Below, one piece after another: positions 11,830-24,290 of a stretch of DNA of 64,000 nt. This DNA is from Aselliscus stoliczkanus (taxonomy: Eukaryota; Chordata; Mammalia; Chiroptera; Hipposideridae). Below the pieces are notes generated by a model. The model was not told where the DNA came from. It made no database searches and saw nothing but the letters and a program-made list of their open reading frames with translations. The position numbers and the translations under genes were made by a program. Location of the stretch: contig CM066729.1 in NCBI GenBank assembly GCA_033961575.1, positions 31,282,501-31,346,500 on the forward strand, in the 5' to 3' direction. The first letter of the stretch is position 1, and each line of letters begins with the position of its first letter.

Positions 11830-12400
11830 AGTGAACCTACCATAATAAAAAGAGCCAATACCTTGTGAAGCCCTATGACCTGAAAACTCAATTCCTAGAT
11901 ATATCCCCAACAGAAATGCACACATACATTCACCAAAGACATGTGCAAGAATGTTCACAATAACACTATAATATCCCTTAACTAAAAGCAACCCAGAAGC
12001 CCATCAGTAATAGAATAGATAAATAAACTACAGTCTATTTAATGAAAATAAACAGATTATTGTTACATGTACTAACATGGATGAGTCTTGTAAATGTACT
12101 GTTGAATGAAAAAAGCCAGACCCACCAAGATAGATATGCTGCATACTTCCATTGACACACAGTTCAAAAACAGGCAAAAGTAATCTACAGTATAAAAGTC
12201 AGGTGAGTGGCAACCTCTTGGAGTCAGGGCACACCTGGGGTCTTGTTTATGTTCTTTTTCTAATCTGGCACTGTTTTCACAGGTGTGTCCAGTTTGTGAA
12301 AATTTATCAAACTATACCACTTAAGATCTGTGTGATTTTCTGTAGATGTTGCATTTCAGTGAAGAGTTTACTTTAAAACATTTTTTTAAAACCCACTCCC
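11830..12400 (+). mobile_element. Sense L1 3' part, right part of the split element
   Basis: Resumes the L1 order: CAATTCCTAGATATATCCCC, then ATGTTCACAATAACACTATA, then 3' UTR-like sequence (GACACACAGTTCAAAAACAG; GTCTTGTTTATGTTC). About 170 bp expected between the two halves is missing. Confidence 0.65.
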
Positions 12401-13268
12401 TAGATTTAAAAAAATTAAAACTGTCTTCACTGATAATTCCAAGGTCAAAGTAAGTTGGCTGATTTAATTATATCTGAAGCAGGAGGGGAGTAGAAACCAG
12501 AAGGTTAGGTAATAGAGTCCATTATCTCACCATGTGACACTGTGAAAGGAATTTTTAATCCTTTGTGACTCAATCCTTTCCACTACAAAACAGCAGTATT
12601 ACACAAACCAGAAAATGACTGAAAGTAAAAGCTTACCAACTATCTGTATTAACCTTAAAAATGCTTGACCCTTTAAGAAGGTCAATTATATCAGAGTAAC
12701 GTATCTGAAAAAATTCTCTGTGGTCCTTAAAAACATGACTTTAATGAAGAGTGAAACAACCTTTTAAAACGTTTTCAAGGACATAATAACCATGTTCATT
12801 GTTTTCCCTTTGCCCTGGATCCACAGAGGGAAAACAGCTGCAAGTTAGTAAAATGAAAAGAAAAGAATGGTTCTTGGTAAAATATATGGGTAAATGGTTC
12901 AATGAATGCTGGAAGTGGAGTGAGGGCTCCATCAGCCATAAGCACAGTGGAAGGCAAGGAGCAGCTTTCTGCTGACTAGAAGTTAATTTAACATTACATG
13001 TTGCAGATAAAAATATTTTCCAGAGATTATTAATTCCTATAGAATTATATACCTAAACCTTCAAATTAGTATCAAATTGGTTTCAAAGGTTTTCTTCTTC
13101 CATGTATAGCATATCAAAATATTATACACACTTGCTACATTAAGACCTTTCTTCTAGAGGCTTTACTGCTGCTGCACAGTTCACATTTCATAAATTTTTA
13201 TGCTGGTTTTGCCCTAGACTTGACTTTACTTGTGTGAGTTACTTAGCAGAACTTAGTTTAAGAATCTC
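12401..13268. other. Intergenic stretch, nothing recognised
   Basis: No supported gene. Only short reading frames without recognisable domains, and no clear repeat. Confidence 0.5.
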
Positions 13269-13373
13269 GCTGGCTGAGTGGCGTGGTGGTTAAGTGCTGG
13301 CTTGAGAAGCCAGAGACCCCGTTTCCGGTCCCACATGTGAGGGCCAGTGACACTGCCCTCAAAAAAAAAAAAA
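13269..13373 (+). repeat. Short tRNA-derived SINE
   Basis: The head (GCTGAGTGGCGTGGTGGTTAAG...) is followed by AGGGCCAGTGACACTGCCCTC and a 13-base A tail. This is the ~110-bp short form of the family. Confidence 0.9.
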
Positions 13374-13895
13374 GCATCTGCGATATGTTCAAAAGAGTAA
13401 TCTTGTTAGGTGGATGTGATAGAAAGATCCTTTCTTGAAGGTCCTTGTGAGCCTTACGCTTTGGTCAAGGATGAGAATCATCACTGAGCATCAATTTTGC
13501 AATAAATCTACCCAACTTCTTTGAAAAGCAATCAAAGATCTTGGTACTATTTTAGACATTTGGCTCCGCACATACACTGGCTTCATAAATGTGAATAATG
13601 GGCTCAGATTGACTAAACAACCACATGAAGACATCACTTGGGTAAATCAAAAAAGGTTTACATATTTGAAGGTGCAGCATGAAGTCATGGCAGGTAGAGT
13701 ATGCAGGAGAGAGTTCAGCTCTCATTTCCTATTTGCAAAGAGAAGTGCTGGAGGATCCCGCACAAGGGCCACACCAGCAGACGTACAGTTGGGGATGATA
13801 AGTCTTAGCAAATGAGGCTCACAGCAGACCTTTCAAGGTTCAGCCGTTCCCTTCAGAGCCAGTCTTACATGCAGGGTGCAAAAGAGCTCCATGTA

Positions 13896-14020
13896 GGGCT
13901 GGCCAAGTGGCGCAGTGTTTAAGTACTGGCTTGGGAAGCCAGCAGCCCTGGTTTGGGTCCCACATATGAGGGCCAGTGACACAGCCCTCAAAAAAAAAAC
14001 CAAATAAAAACCAAAAAAGA
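13896..14020 (+). repeat. Short tRNA-derived SINE with 13-bp TSD
   Basis: The SINE head and GAGGGCCAGTGACACAGCCCTC are followed by an A-rich tail. The TSD AGAGCTCCATGTA is at 13883-13895 and 14021-14033. Confidence 0.95.
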
Positions 14021-14033
14021 AGAGCTCCATGTA

Positions 14034-14800
14034 CATGCTGGAGACAACTGTACCCTGGCCAGGTGTACCTCACCTATCTCAGAGTCACATGACACACAGT
14101 AGGTTTGCAGGAGTAGAGTACACAGTACTCATACTCCTAAATAAACTCTTCATTTATTCCTCTTAACTTCTCCAAGCTAAAGCAGCTTGGGCCAGATATA
14201 ATCCTGAGTTCGGTGCTGTGGAGCTAGAGTAAGGACCTGGTACCCACATGACTCTGGGAGCCATGCTCATGCACCCTTGCACCAGCTCTTGGGCCTAATC
14301 TACAAGTTCAGACTTACTTATGTTGACAAGGAATCATGAGGGTGAAGAAGGAGAAAAAGACTGCAAAATATCTGCCCCAGCTATAGACTGTCTAATTAGG
14401 TAGTCACCAGGCATTGCAAGAGAACTTCTCTACATCATTATTTTATATATGTTTTCGCTTTATTTTGTTTATTCATTTTTTCTTTCTAAACTTATGCATT
14501 GAGATATGAGGAGATTTATATCTAGCCATCCTTCATCATTTGGGGGCAACCTTTCATCGGGTGAAACATGCATTTGCTTTGGACATGTCCTCCCTTTCAT
14601 CCCAGTTTTAAATGATAAGATGCCAAGATGCAGTGTCTCAGTGAAATCCCAGCAATTTGGTTTCATCATTGGCTTAATCTGTAACATTTTAACCAGGGAG
14701 GAATGGTTCAATGTTATGCATCTCTTTCCAAAGCTTGGTCTACCTTAAGGACTCTTTCATGTTGAAATGCTCAGTCATCCTGGATCAGTCTGCAGAGGCA
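14034..14800. other. Intergenic stretch, nothing recognised
   Basis: No supported gene or named repeat. Opposing 80-codon frames at 14469-14748 mirror each other and lack recognisable domains. Confidence 0.5.
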
Positions 14801-15015
14801 GAGAGCTGATTTGAATCAGGAGCCAGGCTCCATCCCTGGCTTTACCACCTACTAACTTTGTCATCCCTGTTAAGTCCCAGGGACCTTGAGCTTTGCTTTC
14901 CTCATTGGTAAAGTAGGATTAAATCTACCTCGCATGTATGCAGTGACAGTTAAGATAATGTTTATAACCTTGCCTAGAACAGTTTGACACAGAGGTCTGT
15001 GCTCCATAAATATAA
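14800..15015 (+). repeat. MIR SINE (ancient)
   Basis: Follows MIR order: ...GGCTTTACCACCTACTAACTTTG...CTTGAGC-TTTGCTTTCCTCATTGGTAAAGTAGGATTAAATCTACCTCGCA. Diverged copy. Confidence 0.65.
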
Positions 15016-16860
15016 CTTAAGTCGAAATCTGGCAGTTTCATCATTTGGAATGTAGCATGTGCAAACATTTTTATTGTTTATAATTTTTACTGACGTGGAC
15101 AAGTTTTACTGCAAACCCTCTAAAGGTCAGCAATCAATTAATTGCTAGGATTTTAAAGGATGACTGCTGTGTTTTGAACAGAAGTTAAAATGCTTGCAGC
15201 TAAAAGTAGTTCCTTGTATGTGAAATTAAGGCTATGACTACATGCCAAGCAGCTCATGAATAAATATCATATTCTGGGCCACCACTTACTCTCTTGGAAG
15301 CTTTTTGAGGAAATTAACAAGTGTATCCAAGAATTTGTTGAACTCAAGTAAATCTTCAGTGATCTGTTTGATTGCTCTCTCTGTTAGATGGATTAAAGTT
15401 TACAGTTGACAGTGCAGCTGATGGACCACGAAACACTGAGCCTGCACAATAACACAGACAAGGAAAATCACTCCATGTAGGGATTAAGATTTTAATTGGT
15501 TTCTCAAGGCACTGGCGGTCTCTATTTAGGAGGTAATTCTGAATTTTAGAGGACTACTGAAAGAGTACAATCATAACCATTAGACCATTTAGGGCTGTAT
15601 TAAACCATTTAGAGCTTTCTATTTTACATTCATAAATATTAATTGAATGCATTACCACTATCTAAAAATGGTCTAATAAATATTTACCACAAACAGCCAG
15701 CTATTAGACTTCTTAACTTAGTGCTTCCAACTGTGTTAATTTTGTCAATGAATGTGCAAATTACTAAGCTTGTTTAGGGATTCTATACTTGGAAGGGGCA
15801 AAGGTGGAGCAGTAGGAGGGAGGTTTTTGAAAATTGGCAAGAAAGGGACAGGATGGTAGCAGGGAGCATGGCTCAGCTGTCCCTGATCTTTAGTGGCTGC
15901 TCAGTCTCCTCTACCCACTTGCATATCTAGGCTCTGCTGACTACAGGTGCCTCCCCTGAATTTCTGAGTTAATGATGCAAAAGAAGCAGGGACTGTAGGA
16001 AGCACTATGGGGCCAAATAATTGAGTTCTCAGGGGAACAGGGACTTCGGTGCCAGCAGCAGTAGCTGTGTCTGAGGTGCAGGCTACAACATGTGTCTTGC
16101 CAGAGTGATGTTGGCCTTGACTGGATGAGGTGGCTTTGCTGTGGGATTTTGTGTGACATTCCTGGCTGCTTGGCCCTGAGTCTGTTCCTCACCCTCCTTT
16201 GGATTCTTTGGCCAATCAAGAGCATGGTCACAAAGTCCTTTCTGCTAAGTTAGCCAGAGTCAGTTTCTCTTGCTTGTCACTAAAAATACTATGTACTAGA
16301 GCAATTAATTCAATTTTTAAAAAGCCAATGTTAGGCTGTCAAAAATTTCCATAAGTTGGATTTGGTATATGGCACACCAGTTCGAGACCTCCCTGATAGA
16401 TTGTGAGCTCCTTTGTAAATGGAGTGGGAGAAGAGAAAATATGAACAGAATCCATAGAAGTTAGGTTTCTTCATTTGTTTTCTCCTCATTATCAAAGGAA
16501 CACATCATCCTATCTTTTTAAAAAGGTATTTTAAACAGAGGAATAATTGTAAAGTGACTCTTTAACAAATTGTTATAGGTTAGTAGAAAAGGCAAGAGTC
16601 CGGTGGAATGCAAGGTGCATAGGGCACATCTCATTTGCCCAAGCCTGTGTCACGCTCTGGTGCCTGGGACAAGCTGGCTGGAAAATGCGTATTCCATAAT
16701 ACCTAGAACAGTAGTGTGGCCTGGTGAGAAAGACAAGGGAGACTTTTCCCGTTCTTTCCTTCAACACTCACACAATCAGTAAATGTGTCTACACTGGGCA
16801 AAACATTGTGCTGGCAGTCTGAAGAAACTCAAAGAGGAATGAGTTATCTGGCAACACTTA
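15016..16860. other. Intergenic stretch, no gene
   Basis: Unassigned sequence. A 96-codon minus-strand frame at 15941-16231 lacks recognisable domains and looks like part of an old repeat. No RNA gene seen. Confidence 0.45.
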
Positions 16861-16868
16861 AAGAAAAC

Positions 16869-16904
16869 TCACTCATTCATTCATTCATTCATTCATCCAT
16901 TCAT
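16869..16904. repeat. (CATT)n microsatellite
   Basis: Six or more CATT units with small interruptions. The following sequence to about 17050 resembles an old mammalian interspersed repeat. Confidence 0.85.
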
Positions 16905-17509
16905 CTTTCAAATGTTTATTAGACTCTACTGTATTAGATCCAGTGGATACAAAAGTATACAAGGTATAGCCCTTATCCTCAGAGGCTTATGGTTAATAGG
17001 TATGATTATTTGCATGACTAGAGGCCTGTGTGACCTCACAACACACAGGAGGCTATTAGATACATTTATTTATTTATTAGGTAATTTATTCTTGGTTAAC
17101 ATTCAAGCATGGAAAACCAATTACCGTAGCTTATAGTGTTATGTTAAAAATTAATATTCAGTGCAGTATCTTGAGTTCATAGATTTAAGCATTATTTATT
17201 CAGAGTGTTATAAATAAACTCAGATTATACATACAAGGATATGTTCCCAAAGGTGACATTGTACAAGTAGATTAATTAAAAACATGCCTCTAATATTATG
17301 ACCAAGCTCTTTTTAAGATGCAGAAATGTAAAATTACACTTTTTTAAAGAAGTGAAGAGACGATCTGTACACTTCCAAAATCAGATGTGTTTTATATCAG
17401 AGATGGATGACAGCTACAGGACTATACTCTTCAAAGCCTATTACCTAATATTTTTCTTACAACCTAAACAATAGCAATGGCATTAAAAGAAACTTATAGC
17501 TGCATTTTA

Positions 17510-17972
17510 TTTATTTATTTTTTTTTATTTTTTTTTTTTTTTAAAGATTTTATTGGGGATTTGGTGGAGGGGAACAGCGTTGGGGAATCGGGGAAGGGGA
17601 ACAGACAAGTTGCTGTCTTCTTGTTCTTCAGTTTAGTTGCAGAGGATGTTGCTTCACTGTTGGTATCGTCATTGCGCTCTTCCCGGATGAGGCAGATCGG
17701 TCGCTGGCCTCTGGATGTCGCTCATCGCGGCTATTGGCAGCTCACGCTTGGCTGCCAGCCGCTCACGCTGGTTGCGGGCCACTTACTGTAGCCTATGGCA
17801 GCCCACTGCAGCAGGAGCTGCAGCCCACACCATCACCGGGGCTCGCACAGCCCAGCTCCAGGTGGAGCTGTTAGCTGTAGAGGGCAGTGTCACTGGCCCT
17901 CATGTGGGATCCGAACCGGGGCCGCTGGCATCCCAAAACCAGCGCTTAACCAATGCGCCACTCGGCCGGCCC
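17510..17972 (-). repeat. Long tRNA-derived SINE with 15-bp TSD
   Basis: The T-run/A-tail side is followed by AAAGATTTTATTGGGGATTT, then the full body and the head, ending GCGCCACTCGGCCGGCCC. TSD TATAGCTGCATTTTA at 17495-17509 and 17973-17987. Confidence 0.97.
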
Positions 17973-17987
17973 TATAGCTGCATTTTA

Positions 17988-18470
17988 ATCACAAATCTAG
18001 CATTAGAGAAGTTCTTCAAAAAGGTAATGCAACTGGAAGGCTTCCAACTCCAAATTCAAAATCTGCTAGGCTCAAATTAAATTGTAGAATGTTGCAGATG
18101 AAAAATAAAGTTACAATTGGTTTATTAAACAAGATCAAAAGTTGCCAACATTTCTCTGAATCTTGGAACTACTAAATTTCATTTCTCTAAATATTTCTTT
18201 ATTTTTTCTTAGTGGCATGAGTTATCTCAAATAGCTTAAAGTTATTCTCCACAAATCCCTACTGTTTGCTGCTGTTCAGATAGAACAAAAAGTATTCTAC
18301 ATTAACTTACCAACATGTGTATTTTTGCTCCAAAATTTGACCACAATAGATATGGAACAATTTTCCCACTAAAACAAAACAGTACAATATTTTTCTTTCA
18401 TCAGCACTGCATTTAAAAATGTCTACATTAAACACAAAAAACCATTATCTTATTTGGGTAGGAGAGGTTG
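17988..18470. other. Intergenic stretch, nothing recognised
   Basis: AT-rich sequence without a supported gene or named repeat. Confidence 0.5.
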
Positions 18471-18474
18471 AGTT

Positions 18475-19250
18475 GGAAAAACCTACAGTTCCCCTGTGTT
18501 TCTCCTCTACTCTCACAGTACCGCCTACTCATAACACTTCTGATACTTCTAGACCAAATGTGTGGGGGTGTCTCCTGACACCAAGCTGTTCTCTGGAACA
18601 CCAGCTGGGTGTCCTACAATTTACCTGTCATCTCACAGGTGCAGGACTCAGGTCTCCCATCCCACTTCAGACGACAATTGCAAGTAGTAAGTCCTCAGGT
18701 TCCCCACAACTCCTGTTGGACTTGGCTACATATCAGAGGTTCCCACAACTCCCTCCTCAGGTTCTGTTAATTTGCGAGAGTGGCTCACAGACCTCAGGGA
18801 AACACGTTTACCAGTTTATTAAAGGATATAAAGGAACCATATGAAGAAATATATAAGGTGAGGTCTGGGAGGCTCCTAAGCACAGGAGCTTGTCTCCATG
18901 AAGCTGGGGTGTGTCTCCCTCCTGGTACATGGATGTGTTTGCCCACCTGGAAGCTCTCTGAACCCCTAATTTACATGAGAGGCTTCTTCAGGTAGGCATG
19001 ACTAATTACTAAGTCGATTTTTAGCCCCTGTCCCCTCTCTGGAGGATGAGGGGGCGGGGCTGAAAATTCCAAGCTTCTGATCATGGCTTGGTCTTTCTGG
19101 TGGCCAGCCCCCATCGAGGAGCCATCCAGGAGCCACCCAGAGTCACCGCAATAGAATGAAGTTGCTCCTAGTGATCTTGTCACTTAGAATCCATGTGTCA
19201 GGGACAGGGGACCAAGACCAAATATACAATCTTATTACAACCTTATCATA
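18475..19250 (-). mobile_element. ERV-derived LTR, MER21/ERVL-like
   Basis: GC-richer block ending near ACCAAATATACAATCTTATT and containing the motif CCAGTTTATTAAAGGATATA, which resembles MER21-type LTRs read in antisense. Family and orientation are tentative; no internal retroviral genes are present. Confidence 0.5.
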
Positions 19251-19394
19251 ATATCACAGATATATTTTAAATCTCTTGAAAGAGGGAAAGCCTGTGAACA
19301 GAATGCAGAATTTCTTGAAGTTTAAAGGTTGAAGAACTCCAAAAGGCAAAATCCAAGCAAGTGGTTTAGCAGCTCAGAAGAAGGTTAGAGATGC

Positions 19395-19610
19395 TTAAAT
19401 ATCTCAAGACCTGGGTCAGAATCTGGGCTTCTCCTCTTTCTAGGTCCCATACCTTTGCTAAGTAATATCTCTCTGAGCTTCAGTTTTGTGGTTGTTTTTT
19501 TTTTAACCTGTCAAACGGGGATTAATGCTTACTTCACAGGACTGTTGTGAAAATGAAATAGTGAGTGTAGAGTGTCTGGTTTGTAGCAGGTAACAACAAA
19601 TGTTTATTCT
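19395..19610 (+). repeat. MIR SINE (ancient)
   Basis: The order AGACCTGGGTCAGAATCTGG...CTGAGCTTCAGTTTTGTGG...CCTGTCAAACGGGGATTAATGC...GTTGTGAAAATGAAATAGTG follows MIR, interrupted by a short T-run. Confidence 0.7.
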
Positions 19611-20149
19611 CTCTTTCTTTTCTCTAGGAGCTTGAGATCTAGTTGGCATGATAAGCTGTAAACTCAAGAAGAGATAAAGACAAATCCAAGAGTTAAGCCA
19701 CAATTTACATGCTCTGAGGTGGCTGGAAAAATATGACCTTGAATGTCACTTCCAACTCTAAACATTGATCATTCTGTGACAGCTGTATGAGAAGTCTCAT
19801 GGGGCAGCATGGGATGGATTTGCATATGGGAGGTACAGACAGTAAGTACTGTGAGGTCAAAGAAGGGAGTGCCTGCCCAGGGCTGGAATGGTTTAGGAAG
19901 ACGGTTAAAAAATTCTGAGCTGTCTGAGTTACAACAAAAGCCCAATTCAATTACGAGAACAACTAGCAAGAAGAGTCTGATTATAATACAAACTCAGGCC
20001 AAGCTGAGAAGAATAAGAAGCATAAAATACTGTATCAGCAATTTGATTTCTGGAACCCACAAAAAAATTATTAAGTAGCTACCATGCTCTTCATCCTTAT
20101 AATAGTCTTTATAAGATAGGCAAAGTATATTAGCCCTGCTGAGAATCTC

Positions 20150-20560
20150 CTGTGAGTGAGATATGTGTTCTATTACAAAGAATAGAAAACTTGGCCAAGA
20201 GTGGCTTAAACAAATAAAGTGGCTTTTTTCCCCCCTTAAATAGTAAGAACTCTAAAGTGGACAGTTCAGGGTTGGTGCCAGCACATAATCACGCAGCCAA
20301 GTCACAGGCTCTTTCTAGCTCTCTGCCTCACCATCCTTAGCATGATGGCATTTGCCCTATTGCTTGTTGCCTTATGGTCAGGAGATGGCTGCTGTACCTC
20401 CAAGCATCACATTTGCATTCCAGATGGGAAGCAGACAGAAGGACAAAGAGCAAAGAGTGAGAGCAAAAGGGCATACCCCGGAGTCTTTGCTTTTTTATTA
20501 AGAAGGCTAAAGTTTTTCAGTCCTGAAAGATGCCCAGTATATTCCCCCTTGTAATCTGCT
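20150..20560 (+). repeat. Old interspersed repeat, class not assigned
   Basis: Contains phrases that recur in mammalian genomes (GAATAGAAAACTTGGCC, GTGGCTTAAACAAATAAAG, GAGATGGCTGCTGTACCTCC, CATCACATTTGCATTCCAG). I recognise it as repetitive but cannot name the family. Confidence 0.4.
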
Positions 20561-20749
20561 GGCCAAAATTGTATCTCATCGTTGCTCCTAGTGGTAAGGA
20601 AACGGGAGAAGGGGCATGATGAGTATGGCGTTTAGTCAGCCATCCAACAATGAAGACAAAAGTGTTGAAGACTTGTGAAAAAATTGACTACAAGAGATAA
20701 AACCAGGAAGTTGTTTTCCTTAAAAAAAAAAAGTATCTTATATTTTTAA

Positions 20750-20977
20750 AAAACCAAACTTTTACAAACTTTGTGATAATTATAGATTCACATGCACTTG
20801 TAAGAAACAAAACAAGGATTCCCTGAACCCTTTAACCTATTCCCCCTGATGGTAGCATCTTGCAAAACTTTAGTACAGTATCACAACTGGCATAGTGACA
20901 TGGATACAGGCAAAATACAGAATAGTTCCGTTATCACAAGATCCTTCATGCTGTCCTTTTGTAGCTACACCTATTTC
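20750..20977 (-). mobile_element. Old antisense L1, first segment (up to LTR 1)
   Basis: The 3' UTR of an old L1 in antisense (TTCACATGCACTTGTAAGAA...CATGCTGTCCTTTTGTAGC). It continues at 22153 after the solo LTR. Confidence 0.75.
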
Positions 20978-20981
20978 CTAC

Positions 20982-22152
20982 TGTTTGTCGGAGAGTGGGC
21001 CTTTCTCGGTGCAAAGTCCAGGTCCTTGGCAACTCGAGCAAAGAATTGAACGAGATACCAGAGTAAAGCAGTAAAATAATTAGTTTATTAGAAAAGACAG
21101 TACACCCAGAAGCAAAAGTAGACCTGAGTACTAGAGGATGGCCCAAGGGCCCATTACCAAAGAGTGTGGAGGGGGCATATGCAAAGGTGAGGCGTAAAGA
21201 GAAGAAGCAGCAGCAGAAGTAGCAGTAGCAGCCGTGCTTCCCTCCCAGGACTTGGGGTTTTTATCCTTTTTCTCCAGGATGGGCTGTTTTTCCTGGGCGT
21301 AGGACCACTTGATTGGCACCTGTGATTAACAAGAGGTCCTGTGTAAGTGTGAGTGACTGGTCTGATCTAGTTGGATATTTTGCTCCCATTTGTTCTTCCC
21401 GCAGGGGTAGGTAATTACAATACAAAGGGGAGTTTTGGGTGGAGAGGGCAAGTGCCTCAGGCGGTTGCACTCTGTGGACGTGTAGGAATGCAGAGACTCA
21501 ATGCCTTCCTCTAACTGCCTGCCTAGTTTCTCCTTGAGAGACGTGATCCCCGTAAAATCTCTATGGGAAGCTGAGGGACAGGAGGTCTCTTCTTTTGTAT
21601 CTGCTTCCTGCTGGGCAGGGGCGTAGAGCTGTCCTTGCCTATTGGGGTTTCACAGAACTCTCACCCTAGCTGGTCTCAGATGAGAGGAAGGGGTCTCAGG
21701 CTCCACCTGGAAGACCGTTGGCTTCTTTGCTTGTTGGGGTATCCCCTGTATCCTCAAGGCTCCTGAATGAGGACAAAAATATAAATCTGTTAGGTTATGG
21801 TACTTGTGGCTATTCAGTCCATCACTCAGGTGGCGTCAGTTGTCTGGACACAGAATGGGTTTGACATTTAGCTTCCTGGCCTGGGGGATATTAGGAAGTC
21901 TCAGGCTTTCAACTAATTATCGGAAGCAGGGGTAGGAGACCATATTGTTTAGGATTCAGGAACTAATTTACAAAACAATTAAGAAGCAAGGGGGATCTTC
22001 AGTCCAAGATTCACAAACTGGTCAGAAAAATAATCAAAGTCCAAGAGCTAAGAAACTAAAGAACTAGGGAGGAGACTTAACATTTCTATAGAAAAGGAAA
22101 CATTAAAGTTTTTCAGTGGTGGGGGTTGGTGCTGCTCCGTTGGCCGATAACA
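20982..22152 (-). mobile_element. Solo LTR 1 of an endogenous retrovirus, 4-bp TSD CTAC
   Basis: 1171 bp, starting TGTTTGTCGGAG and ending GGCCGATAACA, flanked by CTAC at 20978-20981 and at 22153-22156. TG...CA ends and a 4-bp TSD fit a class I (gamma-type) ERV. Minus orientation is inferred from AATAAA on the minus strand at 21084-21089 and a TATA-like ATAAAA near 21259 upstream of it. No internal genes remain. Confidence 0.9.
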
Positions 22153-23130
22153 CTACCTGTTCTTTGTTTCATTCTTAATTGCTGGCAACCACTAATTTGT
22201 TCTCCAGCTCTTTATAATTTTGTCAATTCAAGAATGTTATATAAATGGAATCATACAGTATGTAACCTTTTGAAATTGGCTTTTATTCACTGAATGTAAT
22301 TCTCTGGAGATTCACCAGGTTGTTGTTTGTACAGTACTGTAGCTCATTTCCTCTTTTGCTGAATGGTATTTCATGATGTGGATGTAACACAATTGGTTTA
22401 GTCATTCATCCTTTGAAAGATATTTGGGTTGTATTACAAATAAAGCTGCTATCAACATTCATGTACAGGTTTTTATGTCAATATAAGTTATTATTTCATC
22501 AGCATAACTGCCTAGGAGTATAATTGCTAGGTTGTATGGTAGTTGTATTTTTGTTGTTGTTTTTTGTTTTAAAACTTCCAAGCTGTTTCTAGAGCGGCGA
22601 CACTGTTTTACATTCCCATCAGCAGTGTATGAACGATCCAGTTTCTGGACATCCTTGCCAGCATATGATGTTATCACTACTTTTTATTTTAGCTATTCAG
22701 ATAGATGGGTAGTGATATTTTTGTACTTTTTATTTGCATACCCCTAATGCCTAATGACATCTTCATATGTGCTTATTTCACTACTGGATAGCCTCTTCAG
22801 TGAAATGTCTCTTCATGTCTTTTGCCCATTTTCTAATTAGATTTTTTTTTCATGTTTAAGTTTTGGGAGGTCTTTATGTATTTAAGGTACTAGTCCTTAC
22901 TTGTATACAGTTTACACATATTTTCTCACTCTGTAGTTTTTTGTTTGTTTGTTTGTTTTAATCTTCTTAACAGGGTCTTTCAACAAGGCAAGTTTTTAAT
23001 TTTGACAATGTTCAGCTTGCCAGTGTTTCCTTTTATGAATCACAATTTTGGAGTTAAGTACAAAACTCTTTGCCTAGTCCTACATCCCAACAATTTTCTT
23101 CTGAGTTTTTTTGTAAAAGTTTTATAGTTT
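22153..23130 (-). mobile_element. Old antisense L1, middle segment
   Basis: Runs from TGGCAACCACTAATTTGTTC and TCATACAGTATGTAACC to GTAAAAGTTTTATAGTTT in proper antisense L1 order (3' UTR into ORF2). Confidence 0.85.
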
Positions 23131-24290
23131 TGTTGTCGGAGAGTGGGCCTTTCTCGGCGCAGAGTCCAGGTCCTTGGCAACTTGAGCAAAGAATTGAACA
23201 AGATACCAGAGTAAAGCAGTAAAATAAGTAGTTTATTAGAAAAGACAGTACATCCAGACTAGAGATGGCCTAAGGGCCCATTACCAAAGAGTGTGGAGGG
23301 GGCATATGCAAAGGTGAGGCTTAAAGGGAAGAAGCAGCAACAGAAGTAGCAGTAGCAGCTGTGCGCTTCCCCCCACACCCGCCCCCCCAGGACTTGGGGT
23401 TTTTATCCTTTTTCTCCAGGATGGGCTGTTCTTCCTGGGCGTAGGACCACTTGATTGGCCCCTGTGATTAACAAGAGGTCCTGTGTAGGTGTGAGTGACT
23501 GGTCTGATCTAGTTGGATATTTTGCGCCCATTTGCTCTTCCCGCAGGGGTAGGTAATTACAATACAAAGGGGAGTTTTGGGTGGAGAGGGGATGTCCCCC
23601 AGGTGGTCACACTGTGGGACGTGCAGGAATGCACAGACCTAATGCCTACCTCTAACTACCTGCCTAGGTTTTCCTTGAGAGACGTGATCCCCGTAAAATC
23701 TCTATGGGAAGCTGAGGGACAGGAGGTCTCTTCTTCTGTATCTGCTTCCTGCTGGGCAGGGGCGTAGAGCTGTCCTTGCCTATTGGGGTTCACGGAACTC
23801 TCGCCCTAGCTGATCTCAGATGAGAGGAAGGGGTCTCAAGCTCCACCTGGAAGACCGTGTTGGCTTCTTTGCTTGTTGGGGTATCCCCTGTATCCTCAAG
23901 GCTCCTGAATGAGGACAAAAATACAAATCTGTTAGTTCTTATGAAACTTGTGGCTATTCAGTCCATCACTCAGGTGGAGTCAGTTGTCCGGACACAGAAT
24001 GGGTTTGACATTTAGCTTCCTTGCCTGGGGGATATTAGGAAGTCTCAGGCTTTCAAATAGTTATCTGAAGCAGGGGTAGGAGATTTCTATTGTTTCAGAT
24101 TCAGGAACTAATTTACAAAGCAATTAAGCAAGGGGGATCTTCCTGTCAGAAAAGCAATCAAGGCCCAAGAGCTAAGAAACTAAAGAACTAGGGAGGAGAC
24201 TTAACATTTTTATACATAACATTTCTATAGAAAAGAAAACATTAAAGTTTTTCAGTGTGGGGGTTGGTGCTGCTCAGTTGGCCGGTAACA
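23131..24290 (-). mobile_element. Solo LTR 2 of the same ERV family, 4-bp TSD GTTT
   Basis: 1160 bp, starting TGTTGTCGGAG and ending GGCCGGTAACA, flanked by GTTT at 23127-23130 and 24291-24294. Closely similar to LTR 1 throughout, with scattered substitutions and small indels. Minus-strand AATAAA at 23232-23237. Its own TSD shows a separate insertion. Confidence 0.9.

Noticed and set aside
13269..13373. SINE heads as possible tRNA genes
   Set aside because: They keep tRNA-like A and B boxes but cannot form a proper tRNA, carry A tails and occur in many copies with TSDs.
15941..16231. 96-codon minus-strand frame as a small gene
   Set aside because: No domain, poor start context and no splice or promoter support; likely an old repeat.
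16869..17100. Repeated CATT units as a CRISPR-like or regulatory array
   Set aside because: Plain microsatellite without spacers in a vertebrate genome.
20982..24290. Paired LTRs as the ends of one provirus
   Set aside because: The DNA between them is L1 without retroviral genes, and each LTR has its own 4-bp TSD.
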